Shown here: positions 54,665 through 62,970 of the stretch, piece after piece
Numbering within the stretch: the first letter of the stretch is position 1
Layout: each line of letters opens with the position of its first letter
Source of the DNA: CBDAPE01 sp965198325
GTDB lineage: Bacteria; Pseudomonadota; Alphaproteobacteria; UBA828; JAPUJA01
Length of the DNA stretch: 64,000 bases
Direction: 5' to 3'
Assembly: GCA_965198325.1 (NCBI GenBank)
Contig: CBDAPE010000014.1
Coordinates: forward strand, 1-64,000
The notes under the pieces: model-generated
The model's input: only the letters and a program-made list of their open reading frames with translations
What the model was told of the DNA's origin: nothing
Databases searched by the model: none
Made by a program: the position numbers and the translations under genes

Positions 54665-54689
54665 CGCCGCCAACAGGCGGCGTTTTTTT
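54665..54689 (+). terminator. Rho-independent terminator between the two ligase genes
   Basis: CGCCGCC, loop AACA, GGCGGCG, then seven T (54683-54689). It lies 35 bp before the ATG of ligase 2. Either it ends the ligase 1 transcript with the ligase 2 promoter squeezed close by, or it is an attenuator in the ligase 2 leader. Confidence 0.85.
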
Positions 54690-54723
54690 CACATCGACCC
54701 GAAAGTGCAAGGGAGAAACGACC

Positions 54724-56085
54724 ATGGCCAAACGGCTGAGCAAGGAACATCAGGCACTCTGGGACCGCCTCAAGAAGCAGGGGGTCCGCTATCTGATTCC
54801 GTCCTATGTGGACATGCATGGAATCTCGAAGGGCAAGACCGTGCCGATCGAGCATTTCGACCGCATGATGAGCGGCTCCGAACTGTGCACGGGCGCCGCG
54901 CTCGACGGCGTGCCCCAGGAGATCCAGGACGAGGAGATTGCCGCCCATCCCGATCCGAAGTCGGCAACCATCCTGCCCTGGAATCCCGAGATGTGCTGGT
55001 TCGCCAGCGATCTGTGGGCCTACGGCAAGCCGTTCGAGCCCAACGGCCGGTTGATTCTCAAACGCCAACTCGAGGCTGCCGCCAAGATGGGCTACATCTT
55101 CAATCTCGGCATCGAATGCGAATTCTTCGTGCTCAAGGAGGGCGAGGATGGCGAGTATGTTGCGGTCTCCGAGCTCGACGATCTCGAGAAGGCCGCCTAC
55201 GACACGCGGCTCACGCTGCACAACTACGCCTGGCTCGACGAGATCGTGAGCGCCATGAACGGGCTTGGCTGGGACGTCTTCTCGTTCGATCACGAGGACA
55301 CGAACGGCCAGTGGGAGATCGATTTCGCCTATGCCGACGCCCTCACCACGTCGGACCGGTTCACGTTCTTCCGCCTGATGCTCAAGGAGATCTGCCGGGA
55401 GCACGGCCTGCTCGCGACCTTCATGCCCAAGCCCTGGAGCAACCGGACAGGCTCGGGCGCCCACTTCAACCTGTCGCTCGCGGACAAGCGGACGGGCAGG
55501 AACCTGTTCGAGGACCCAAAGGACAAGCGCAAATGCGGCCTCTCCAAGCTGGGCTATCACTACCTCGCCGGCGTGCTACGTCACGCGCCCGCGATCGTTT
55601 CGGTGACCTGCCCGACGATCAACAGCTACAAGCGGCTGACCGTGTCCGGCAGCATGACGGGCTATACCTGGGCGCCGGCGTTTGCCTGCTATGGCGGCAA
55701 CAACCGGACGAACCTGCTGCGCATTCCGCTGGGCGGTGGCCGGGTCGAATGCCGGGGCGCGGATATTTCGTGCAACCCCTACCTCGGCGCGGCGCTGATC
55801 GTCGCCGCCGGGCTCGAGGGCGCCCGCGAGAAGCTCAATCCGGGCGAGCCCCACATGGAGAACGTCTACGAAATGTCCCCGAGCCAGCGGCGGCGCGCAA
55901 AGATCACAGAACTGCCGCGGAACATGTTGGAAGGGATCGACGCGTTCAAGCGCGACCCCCTCTCGAAGACGGTGTTCGGCCAGGAGATGTTCGACGCCTG
56001 GATTGCGTTTCGCCAGCAGGAGTGGGAGAGCTACCACGACCACGTCTCCGACTGGGAACGGGAGCATTATCTCAAGTTCTGGTAG
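54724..56085 (+). CDS. Type III glutamine synthetase-like ligase, paralogue 2
   Basis: 453 residues, the same length as paralogue 1 and aligned throughout (VRYLIPSYVDMHGISKGKTV; FNLGIECEFFVLKE; SNRTGSGAHFNLSLADKR; NNRTNLLRIPLGGGRVECRG). Differences cluster in the C-terminal 60 residues and in the metal-Glu segment (Cys for Thr in IECEFFV). An AAGGGAGAAACG ribosome site precedes the ATG. The terminator-like hairpin just upstream suggests separate or attenuated expression. Two ligases facing two amidotransferases suggests two substrate-specific pairs. Confidence 0.85.
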   Translation: MAKRLSKEHQALWDRLKKQGVRYLIPSYVDMHGISKGKTVPIEHFDRMMSGSELCTGAALDGVPQEIQDEEIAAHPDPKSATILPWNPEMCWFASDLWAYGKPFEPNGRLILKRQLEAAAKMGYIFNLGIECEFFVLKEGEDGEYVAVSELDDLEKAAYDTRLTLHNYAWLDEIVSAMNGLGWDVFSFDHEDTNGQWEIDFAYADALTTSDRFTFFRLMLKEICREHGLLATFMPKPWSNRTGSGAHFNLSLADKRTGRNLFEDPKDKRKCGLSKLGYHYLAGVLRHAPAIVSVTCPTINSYKRLTVSGSMTGYTWAPAFACYGGNNRTNLLRIPLGGGRVECRGADISCNPYLGAALIVAAGLEGAREKLNPGEPHMENVYEMSPSQRRRAKITELPRNMLEGIDAFKRDPLSKTVFGQEMFDAWIAFRQQEWESYHDHVSDWEREHYLKFW

Positions 56086-56124
56086 GGGATTTGCCCGGCG
56101 AGTCGGCACCCGGAACTCGTAAAG

Positions 56125-56157
56125 AGCGTGCGGTCGAAGGCGCGTGCACGCTTTTTT
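56125..56157 (+). terminator. Rho-independent terminator after ligase 2
   Basis: AGCGTGC and GCACGCT form a 7-bp stem around a 14-nt loop, followed by TTTTTT at 56152-56157. It lies 40 bp after the ligase 2 stop. Confidence 0.85.
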
Positions 56158-56244
56158 GATCGGATCATTACGCTAAATTCGTCGTATTATCCCAGAATCT
56201 GAAGGTAATTCGGGACGCGGGACGATGCTGACGCGAGGCGAACG

Positions 56245-56664
56245 ATGACGGAGACCAGCGAGCTTAAATACAATATGGCGCAAATCCTGACGTCGATGGA
56301 CTTCTTCATGAAGTACTCCGCCGTCTGGCAGGCCGAAATCGGCGAGGAGTTCTTCACCCGGGACCATTGGTTCGTATTCAACGAATGCTGCCGTTCGAAG
56401 TGGCAGAACCGCAGTTTCACGATCTCCGACGCGATCCGCACTATGCCCTGGGTCGCCCCGGCGGTCGCACGCACCCGGATCGAGGAGGCCGAAAGGGCCG
56501 GATTTCTGGAGATCGTTCCGAGCGAAACCGACGGCCACATCAAGCACGTTCTGCCCAGCGAAGTGCCTGAAAACAAAGTGAAAGGTGTGTTCGTTGCGAC
56601 GGTCGACCTGTTTCGCGATACGCTCGAGAACCTGGCGGACGAGGGCCCGCTGCCAAAGCGCTGA
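56245..56664 (+). CDS. Putative winged-helix protein
   Basis: 139 residues, not assigned to a named family. The pattern DHWFVFNECCRSKWQNRSFT, then ISDAIRTMPWVAPAVARTRI, then EEAERAGFLEIVPSETDGHI followed by a charged strand, fits a MarR-like winged HTH with wing and C-terminal helix. It stands alone after the ligase 2 terminator and could regulate the neighbouring amine genes; nothing in the sequence proves it. Confidence 0.55.
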   Translation: MTETSELKYNMAQILTSMDFFMKYSAVWQAEIGEEFFTRDHWFVFNECCRSKWQNRSFTISDAIRTMPWVAPAVARTRIEEAERAGFLEIVPSETDGHIKHVLPSEVPENKVKGVFVATVDLFRDTLENLADEGPLPKR

Positions 56665-56837
56665 ACAACGGGGATACCCCGGATTTCGAGACTAGTATTC
56701 GTGTCAATTCCGATTGAGCGAGCGGCGCGAATTCCGGAGACTGATGCCAGCGCTCCACCGCGACCGGGAGTATTCGGGAATCGGCCTTGTGGTGTGAGTT
56801 CGGGAAACCTGTCCCAATCGTTCACGAGGATGATGTC

Positions 56838-57311
56838 ATGAACTTTATCAAGATCGCACCGTTTGCCGTGGCCGGGCTGCTCGTGGCCGCCTGTTCACCC
56901 GACGCCGGTCTCAAGGAATCGCTCGGCACCATCGGCGGTGCCGCGCTGGGCGGGCTCGCCGGCGCCCAGATCGGCGACGGCACCGGCCAGCTCGCCGCGA
57001 CCGCCGCCGGCACCCTGATCGGCGCCGTGATCGGCCGTGAGATAGGCAGTTCCCTCGACAAGGCGGACCAGCTCTACGCCGAGCGCAGTGCCCAGAGCGC
57101 GCTGGAAAACAACCCGTCAGGCGTTCCCAGCCAGTGGTCCAACCCGGACAACGGCAACTACGGCAGCGTAACGCCCGAGCCGGCCTACCAGACCGCGAGC
57201 GGACAGTATTGCCGCGAGTACCAGACCACGGTCGTGGTCGGCGGCGAGCAGCAGCAAGGTTACGGGACCGCGTGTCGCCAGCCGGACGGCAGCTGGCAAA
57301 TTCAGACCTAG
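56838..57311 (+). CDS. Glycine-zipper lipoprotein (17-kDa surface antigen type)
   Basis: 157 residues. Signal peptide MNFIKIAPFAVAGLLVAAC with lipobox LVAAC, so an outer-membrane lipoprotein. Residues about 28-70 are a glycine-zipper (GTIGGAALGGLAGAQIGDGT; TAAGTLIGAVIGREIGSSLD). The C-terminal domain (SGQYCREYQTTVVVGGEQQQ, then GYGTACRQPDGSWQI) is the RT0821/Lpp0805 surface-antigen ending with a Cys pair. ATG 56838 has CGAGGA upstream. Common alphaproteobacterial envelope protein of unclear role. Confidence 0.85.
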   Translation: MNFIKIAPFAVAGLLVAACSPDAGLKESLGTIGGAALGGLAGAQIGDGTGQLAATAAGTLIGAVIGREIGSSLDKADQLYAERSAQSALENNPSGVPSQWSNPDNGNYGSVTPEPAYQTASGQYCREYQTTVVVGGEQQQGYGTACRQPDGSWQIQT

Positions 57312-57411
57312 GCGAAATCTCCCCGAGACGGGGTCCGGACACCCCCCGGCCGGACCGACGTCTCGTTCCTCGGGCCGCGGCGGTTCAGTCCCCGTCGCGG
57401 TCCACGCCGTT

Positions 57412-57600
57412 TTAGCCCCGGCGGTGGCTGATATAGACCAGCCGCATCAGCCCGGCGCCGATGGCGAGAATTACGGCAACCCCAAAATTCAGGGCGGTGA
57501 TGCCGTGACCGGACATCTCCACTTCGTCGATCTCGATCCAGACATACGCGCTTGCGCCGGCAGCGGCGGCCAGAAAGCCAAGCAGGAAGGCGATCATCAT
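57412..57600 (-). CDS. Small two-helix membrane protein
   Basis: 62 residues, MMIAFLLGFLAAAAGASAYV then WIEIDEVEMSGHGITALNFG, with a second hydrophobic helix (VAVILAIGAGLMRLVYI) and a basic end (SHRRG). GAGGA lies upstream of the paired ATG codons. Function unknown. The clean ribosome site and the hydrophobic periodicity support a real gene. Confidence 0.6.
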   Translation of the reverse strand: MMIAFLLGFLAAAAGASAYVWIEIDEVEMSGHGITALNFGVAVILAIGAGLMRLVYISHRRG

Positions 57601-58017
57601 TCAGCTTTTCCTCGATTAGCCCCCGGACAAGCCGCGACGAAACCGGCGCGCAACGGAGACTACGGAAGGCACGACCCCGCGCAAGCGCACCGAATCATAC
57701 CCCCGTCGGCCAGTGAGCAGCGATCGCCTTACCGATCAGTCTATTATTACTCAAAATTTTTAGGTAAATATCCCTAAAATGCCTTTAGATTCATGCCTCC
57801 GTAACACTGATTCACTCGATTAATTTTATATATCATATTGTGAATAAATAACAAATTTCAAAACCAGCCGGCTCATCCGCCGACATATATCTACACTTGA
57901 TAAAACAGACAAGTCTGTCTATATTCATGGTCATCCAATGTCACGATTTCGGCAGTTTCCGTTCGGGACGGACTATCGTCGGTCCGGGCAGGACCGCGAC
58001 CATCACCGGAGCGAGTC
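57601..58017. promoter_or_regulatory. AT-rich intergenic region with palindromic operator
   Basis: About 415 bp without a gene. 57740-57900 is strongly AT-rich. A perfect ACAGAC-AA-GTCTGT palindrome stands at 57905-57918, about 100 bp before the small exported-peptide start; the same arms occur at 34307-34320. The region probably carries the promoter and repressor site of the next gene. Confidence 0.6.
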
Positions 58018-58225
58018 ATGAGCCGCAGCATTTTCGCTTTCGCAATCTGGTTTGGCGCGCTGGCCATCGTCGCCTCGGTGCTCGCTTTCAGTGAGCCCCT
58101 CAGGGATCACCGATCCGGCCCACGCCACCGCGAGCGTCGCCGACTACCAGCCCGATTCCTATTTCGGCGGCGTTTCTGCATCATCGATCGGACCCGACCC
58201 CTCGAGCGCACCCCTCCTGCTCTAG
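58018..58225 (+). pseudogene. Small exported peptide gene, apparently frameshifted
   Basis: ATG 58018 opens a signal-peptide-like N terminus (MSRSIFAFAIWFGALAIVAS then VLAF). From about 58090 this frame becomes Arg/Pro-rich. Another frame reads SPSGITDPAHATASVADYQP then DSYFGGVSASSIGPDPSSAP to TAG at 58223-58225, with normal composition. One indel near 58085-58100 would join them into a secreted peptide of about 68 residues. No family is recognised. Confidence 0.35.
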
Positions 58226-58555
58226 ACCCGCTTGCCGACGGATCCCTGGACGGCTCCGGCGTCCCCTCCCGCGGCGCCTGCCGTCCGACCCCAGGCCGGC
58301 TCCCTCACTCCCGGGGAGCCGGCCGCCCTGCAGTCCGGGCGGATCGGCCCAAACCCCTGCAACCCGGGCGATAGACGGCCTCGATTAACGCTTTAGAAAC
58401 CGAACTGTCGTCTCCTGTGCAGAGCGGCAAAAACGCCCCGTTTGAGACGGGCGGTGCACTCAAAACCAAGATCGGTACGGATGCGCCGGCCCGGTCGGCG
58501 CGCCAACGGGGTGCGGAGATCTGATCGTGCGAGACAACGAATTGGTGATCGGCCG
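58226..58555. other. Intergenic region without a recognised gene
   Basis: About 330 bp of GC-rich sequence before the pentapeptide-repeat gene. Open frames here are Pro/Arg-rich and lack starts with ribosome sites. No repeat or terminator was recognised. Confidence 0.45.
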
Positions 58556-59857
58556 GTGACGCTACAGGACGTCCTCATCATTCTCGACGCCCACAAGCGC
58601 TGGTTGCGGAATGAGGCCGGTGGCGTGCGTGCGGACCTTTCGTTCCGGGATCTTGCCGGCTTCAAGCTATCGCATTTCAATTTTCGCCGCGCCAAGCTGG
58701 CCGGCGCCGACCTGACCGAAGCGGACCTGACCGGCGCCGATCTGCGCGAGGCGGATCTGTTCGCAGCCGAGCTGCAGAGCGCGATCCTGCGACAGGCTAA
58801 CCTCGAGGGCGCCGACCTGCGCGGCGCCCACATGCGCGGCGCCGATCTCACCCAGGCGAGCCTGCGCGACGCGGACATGCGCGAAGGCGTGCTGATGAAT
58901 TCCCGCGTGCAAAAAGCCGACCGGAAGATGGTTAAGAACCGCCACGGCTCCTGCAGCCTCGACCGGGCCAAGCTGCGCGGCGCCGATCTAAGCCGAGCAA
59001 ACATGGCAAAATCCTCGCTCGTCGAGACGGATTTGTCCGGCGCCCGTCTCCAGAGCGCGCGCTTACGCGATGTCAATCTCGAGGGCGCGACGCTCAGAGG
59101 CGCCGACCTGGCGAGCGCCGATCTGTCGTCCGCCAAGCTCTCCGGCACCAACTTCGAGGCCGCCAACCTGGAGAACGCGGTGGTTCAGGATGTCGATTTC
59201 AGCGAAACCAACCTGCGCGGCGCGAACCTTGAGGGCGTCGACATGATGTTCGCGGATGTGCGGCCCAGCTCGATGGGAATATCCGACCCGGAGGAACTCA
59301 ACCAGATTCTCGACAGTCATCTCAAATGGATCGAGAGTTCGGGCGCCACCGGGACTCGCGCGATCCTCGACAGGTTCGATTTGAGCGGCGCCCGGCTGTC
59401 GGGGCACGATCTTTCGGGCGCCAGCCTGCGCGATATCAATCTGAGTGCCGCCGTGCTTGTCCGGAGCCGATTCACGAGGGCGGACTTGAGAGGCGCGAAG
59501 CTGAACGGCGCACGGCTCGCCCGCGCCGATTTGTCGGGTGCGAACCTGAGCGGGGTGCAGCTGAACAAGGCGATCCTCGACGGCGCGAAGCTTCGCCCCA
59601 GCGAGGTCAAGGGATCCCACGCCGGCACCAAGGCCCGCCCCTGGCCGACCGACCTGACCAACGCCTCGCTCACCTTCGCGAGCCTCGTCGGTGCCGATCT
59701 CAGCATGGCCCGCCTGCAAGGGTCCGATTTCTCTCACGCAAACCTCTCCGATGCGGATCTGCTGCAGACCGACCTCGAAGACGTCAACCTGCGGCGAGCC
59801 GTCCTGACCGGCGCAGCCATGCCGCTGACCATGAAGGGCTTGCGCGCCCGCGGCTGA
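58556..59857 (+). CDS. Pentapeptide-repeat protein
   Basis: 433 residues from GTG 58556 (VTLQDVLIILDAHKRWLRNE); a longer frame upstream is Arg-rich and unlikely. Almost all of the protein is A(D/N)LxG/x pentapeptides (AGADLTEADLTGADLREADL and so on), forming right-handed quadrilateral beta-helices. Two similar non-repeat helices (LIILDAHKRWLRNEAGGVRA; LNQILDSHLKWIESSGATGT) head two repeat blocks, so the protein is an internal duplication. A short linker (SEVKGSHAGTKARPWP) splits the second block. No signal peptide; function unknown, possibly a scaffold or a DNA-mimic of gyrase-protection type. Confidence 0.85.
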   Translation: MTLQDVLIILDAHKRWLRNEAGGVRADLSFRDLAGFKLSHFNFRRAKLAGADLTEADLTGADLREADLFAAELQSAILRQANLEGADLRGAHMRGADLTQASLRDADMREGVLMNSRVQKADRKMVKNRHGSCSLDRAKLRGADLSRANMAKSSLVETDLSGARLQSARLRDVNLEGATLRGADLASADLSSAKLSGTNFEAANLENAVVQDVDFSETNLRGANLEGVDMMFADVRPSSMGISDPEELNQILDSHLKWIESSGATGTRAILDRFDLSGARLSGHDLSGASLRDINLSAAVLVRSRFTRADLRGAKLNGARLARADLSGANLSGVQLNKAILDGAKLRPSEVKGSHAGTKARPWPTDLTNASLTFASLVGADLSMARLQGSDFSHANLSDADLLQTDLEDVNLRRAVLTGAAMPLTMKGLRARG

Positions 59858-59972
59858 GCGTTCGCGCCGGCCGGACCCGCTTCGTCCTGCTTGTGCACGG
59901 CAAACGATCCGGCCCGCGCGGGGCCGCTCCGAAGCGTCGGCCCGACTTCGACCTAGGCGGCCCCGTCGCGGT

Positions 59973-61169
59973 TTGATAATAATGATCGCCATGCCAGCCG
60001 GGCTCCCTTTGCGCACCACTCTCGAACAGGCGTTTGCCGCCGTCGATCAGCCGATCGAGCACGCCGTCGGCCTGCCCAACGAGGTCTATACGAGCCCCGA
60101 CTTTTTCGCCCGGGAGCGCGAGACCGTGTTTGCCCCGGGCTGGGCTTGTGTCGGGTTCGCGAGCGACATGCCCGAGCCGGGAGACACGCGGCCGATCAAT
60201 CTTCTGGGGGTGCCGCTCTTCGCCGTGCGCGGCGCGGCGGGCGCCATCAACCTGTTCCACAATGTCTGCAGCCACCGCGGTCATCCCCTGGTCGAATCAC
60301 CGCGCCGGATCGGGACACGGCTGCAGTACCCCTACCACGCCTGGTCCTACGATCTGGACGGGCGTTTGCGCACCACGCCGTCGATCGGCGGCCCGGGCGT
60401 GAACGAGGTCGCCGGCTTCGACAAGGGCCGTCACGGGCTCAAACCGGTGCGCAGCGCAACTTGGCTCGACCTGATCTTCGTCAACCTGTCGGGCGATGCG
60501 GCACCGCTCGCGGACTGCCTCGCGCCGATTACGGAGCGCTGGCGGGACTACGATCTGACGGCGTTCGCAAGCGCGCCCCGCGCGGAAATCATCACGTTCG
60601 ACGTGAACGCGAACTGGAAGCTCGCGATCGAGAACTATCTCGAGGCCTACCATCTGCCCTGGGTGCATCCCGAGCTCAACAGCTACTCCCGACTCGAGGA
60701 TCACTACATCATCCTCGAAGACGGCTATGCCGGGCAGGGCAGCCACATATACGAACCGACCCGCGTCGACGGGCCGGCACTGCCCCGCCTGCCGGGCTTG
60801 CCCCGGAACCGGGTGCGCTAGGCGGAATACCTCGCCCTCTACCCGAGCCTGATGCTGGGCGTCCATGCCGATCACTTCTACGCCGTCCTGCTCGAAGCGG
60901 CGGAGCCCGAGCGGGTCCGCGAGCGGATGGCGATCTACTATGTGGGCGACGCGGCCACGGCCGACGACTTCACAGCCACCCGCGCGTCCGTCGCGGCCGG
61001 CTGGCGCTCAATCTTCGCCGAGGATCTCGGCGTCGTCGAGGCGGTCCAGCGGGGTCGCCATTTCCCGGCCTTCGACGGCGGCCATTTCTCGCCCGTACTC
61101 GATACCCCGACCCATCATTTCCATCGCTGGGTGGCCCGTCGGTTCGAGCCCCGCGAGACCGCTCCGTAA
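59973..61169 (+). pseudogene. Rieske-type oxygenase alpha subunit (GbcA/CntA-like), amber and lost Fe-S ligand
   Basis: A 398-codon frame with one in-frame TAG at 60819-60821, in NRVR-stop-AEYLALYPSLMLG where Trp (TGG) is expected. The Rieske domain has FHNVCSHRGHPLVESPRRIG, but the second half reads LQYPYHAWSYDLDGRL: the usual Cys (CPYHAW) is Tyr, codon TAC 60327-60329. The mononuclear iron site NYLEAYHLPWVH is present. The family demethylates glycine betaine, carnitine or related quaternary amines. Both lesions are G-to-A type changes. As encoded the enzyme cannot assemble a normal 2Fe-2S cluster. Start ATG 59973 or 59991. Confidence 0.82.
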
Positions 61170-61254
61170 ATCCGCCTCGGCCCGCGCCCCTTGAGGCATC
61201 CCGGTTAGCCCGTGCTATGGTCGCGACGGTCCATGACCCGAGAGGAAGAGCATC

Positions 61255-62910
61255 ATGACGACGGGCGCGACCTACGATTACGTCATCGTCGGAGCGGGCT
61301 CGGCCGGATGCGTTCTGGCCCACCGGCTGACCGAGGACGCGGATGTCTCCGTGCTGCTCCTCGAAGCCGGCGGCGCGGACGCCTCGATCTTCATCGCCAT
61401 GCCGTCGGGCATGCTCTACCCGATGCACAACCCGCGCTATACTTGGAAGTTCGAGAGCGCGCCCCAGAAACGTCTGAATGGCCGGCGGATCTACACGCCG
61501 CGGGGCAAATGCCTGGGCGGTTCGTCCTCGATCAACAGCATGGTCTATGTCCGGGGACACGCCCGCGACTTCGACCGCTGGGCCCGGGAGACCGGCTCAG
61601 AGCACTGGGATTACGCCCATTGCCTGCCCTACTTCAAGCGGGCCGAAACCTGCCGGCGGGGGGCCAACGACTACCGCGGCGGCGCGGGTCCCCTGCAAGT
61701 CGCCCGGGGCGGCACGATGGGCACCCATACGGTGCTCGACGAGGTCTTTCTCGAGGCGGGCCAGCAGGCGGGCTATCCCTTGAGCGCCGATCCCAACGGC
61801 TACCAGAACGAAGGCGTGAGCTGGCAGGACATGACGATCGGCAACGGTGTGCGCAGCTCGACCGCGCGGGCGTACCTGCGACCGGCGATGGGACGGCCCA
61901 ATCTGACCGTCACGACCCATGCCCTGACCCGGCGCGTGGTCGTCGAAGGGAACCGCGCGGCCGGCGTCGAGATCGAACGCAACGGGGCCCGCCAAACGAT
62001 TCGGGCACGGCGCGAGGTGATCCTCTCGGCAGGCTCGATCGGCTCGCCCCACCTGCTCTGGGTCTCGGGAATCGGCGCGGGGGATGAGTTGCGCGCCGCC
62101 GGCATCGACGTGGTCTGCGACCTGCCGGGCGTGGGTCAGAACCTGCAGGACCATATCGAGGTGCTGGTGCAGTACGCCTGCACCAAGCCGGTTTCGCTCG
62201 CAAGATCGATGTCGCTCCTGGGCAAAGGCAAGCTGGGCCTCGAATGGCTGCTGACCCGGAAAGGGCTGGGCGCCTCGACCCATTTCGAGGTCGGCGGCTT
62301 CATCCGCACCCGGGACGATGCGTCCCATCCCGATCTGCAATATCACTACCTGCCGCTCGCAATCACCTACGAGGGCAAGCTCGCCAGGGGCCATGGCTTC
62401 CAGGCCCATCTCGACACCTGCCGGCCGACCAGCCGCGGCCAGCTCAGTTTCACGTCCCCGGACGTCACGGTGGCGCCGCGGATCGATCCTAACTATCTCG
62501 ACACCGAGGAGGACCGCCGGGACTTTCGCGAAGGCATTCGCAAGACCCGGGAGATTATCGCGCAGGCCGCCTACGACCCGTATCGCGGGCGCGAGCTGGC
62601 ACCGGGCAAGGAAGCCACATCGGACGCGGACCTCGACGCCTTCTGCGCCGGGCACGGCGAGACCGCCTATCATCCCTGCGGCACCTGCCGGATGGGCAGC
62701 GATCCGACGGCCGTGACCGACGGTGAGGGCCGGGTGCATGGGTTGGAGGGCTTGCGCGTGGTCGACGCCTCGATCATGCCGTCGATTACCAGCGGCAACC
62801 TCAATGCGCCGACCATCATGCTGGCCGAGAAGCTGGCCGACGCCATCGCCGGGCGCGAGGCGCTGGCGCCGCTCACCGTACCGGTCTACGATCCCAAGAC
62901 GGCCGCGTGA
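61255..62910 (+). CDS. betA: GMC-family choline dehydrogenase-like oxidoreductase
   Basis: 551 residues. FAD site YDYVIVGAGSAGCVLAHRLT; GMC signature 1 around RGKCLGGSSSINSMVYVRGH; signature 2 LSAGSIGSPHLLWVSGIG; the C-terminal catalytic region has GETAYHPCGTCRMGSDPTAV, with the usual His, and ASIMPSITSGNLNAPTIMLA. Preceded by an AGAGGAAG ribosome site. Oxidises an alcohol, choline being the best guess from the family, to the aldehyde. Downstream of the broken Rieske gene on the same strand, consistent with a former choline/betaine unit. Confidence 0.85.
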   Translation: MTTGATYDYVIVGAGSAGCVLAHRLTEDADVSVLLLEAGGADASIFIAMPSGMLYPMHNPRYTWKFESAPQKRLNGRRIYTPRGKCLGGSSSINSMVYVRGHARDFDRWARETGSEHWDYAHCLPYFKRAETCRRGANDYRGGAGPLQVARGGTMGTHTVLDEVFLEAGQQAGYPLSADPNGYQNEGVSWQDMTIGNGVRSSTARAYLRPAMGRPNLTVTTHALTRRVVVEGNRAAGVEIERNGARQTIRARREVILSAGSIGSPHLLWVSGIGAGDELRAAGIDVVCDLPGVGQNLQDHIEVLVQYACTKPVSLARSMSLLGKGKLGLEWLLTRKGLGASTHFEVGGFIRTRDDASHPDLQYHYLPLAITYEGKLARGHGFQAHLDTCRPTSRGQLSFTSPDVTVAPRIDPNYLDTEEDRRDFREGIRKTREIIAQAAYDPYRGRELAPGKEATSDADLDAFCAGHGETAYHPCGTCRMGSDPTAVTDGEGRVHGLEGLRVVDASIMPSITSGNLNAPTIMLAEKLADAIAGREALAPLTVPVYDPKTAA

Positions 62911-62970
62911 GCCGGTCGAAATGAAACGTGCGACGCCCTCGCCGCGCGGGCGCCGGGATTTGGGTCGCCG

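Noticed and set aside
11076..60821. Reassignment of TAG to an amino acid in this organism
   Set aside because: At least a dozen intact genes here end in TAG at the expected position (rfbA, ggt, speB, two AORs, both ligases and others), so TAG is an ordinary stop; suppression remains only a weak possibility.
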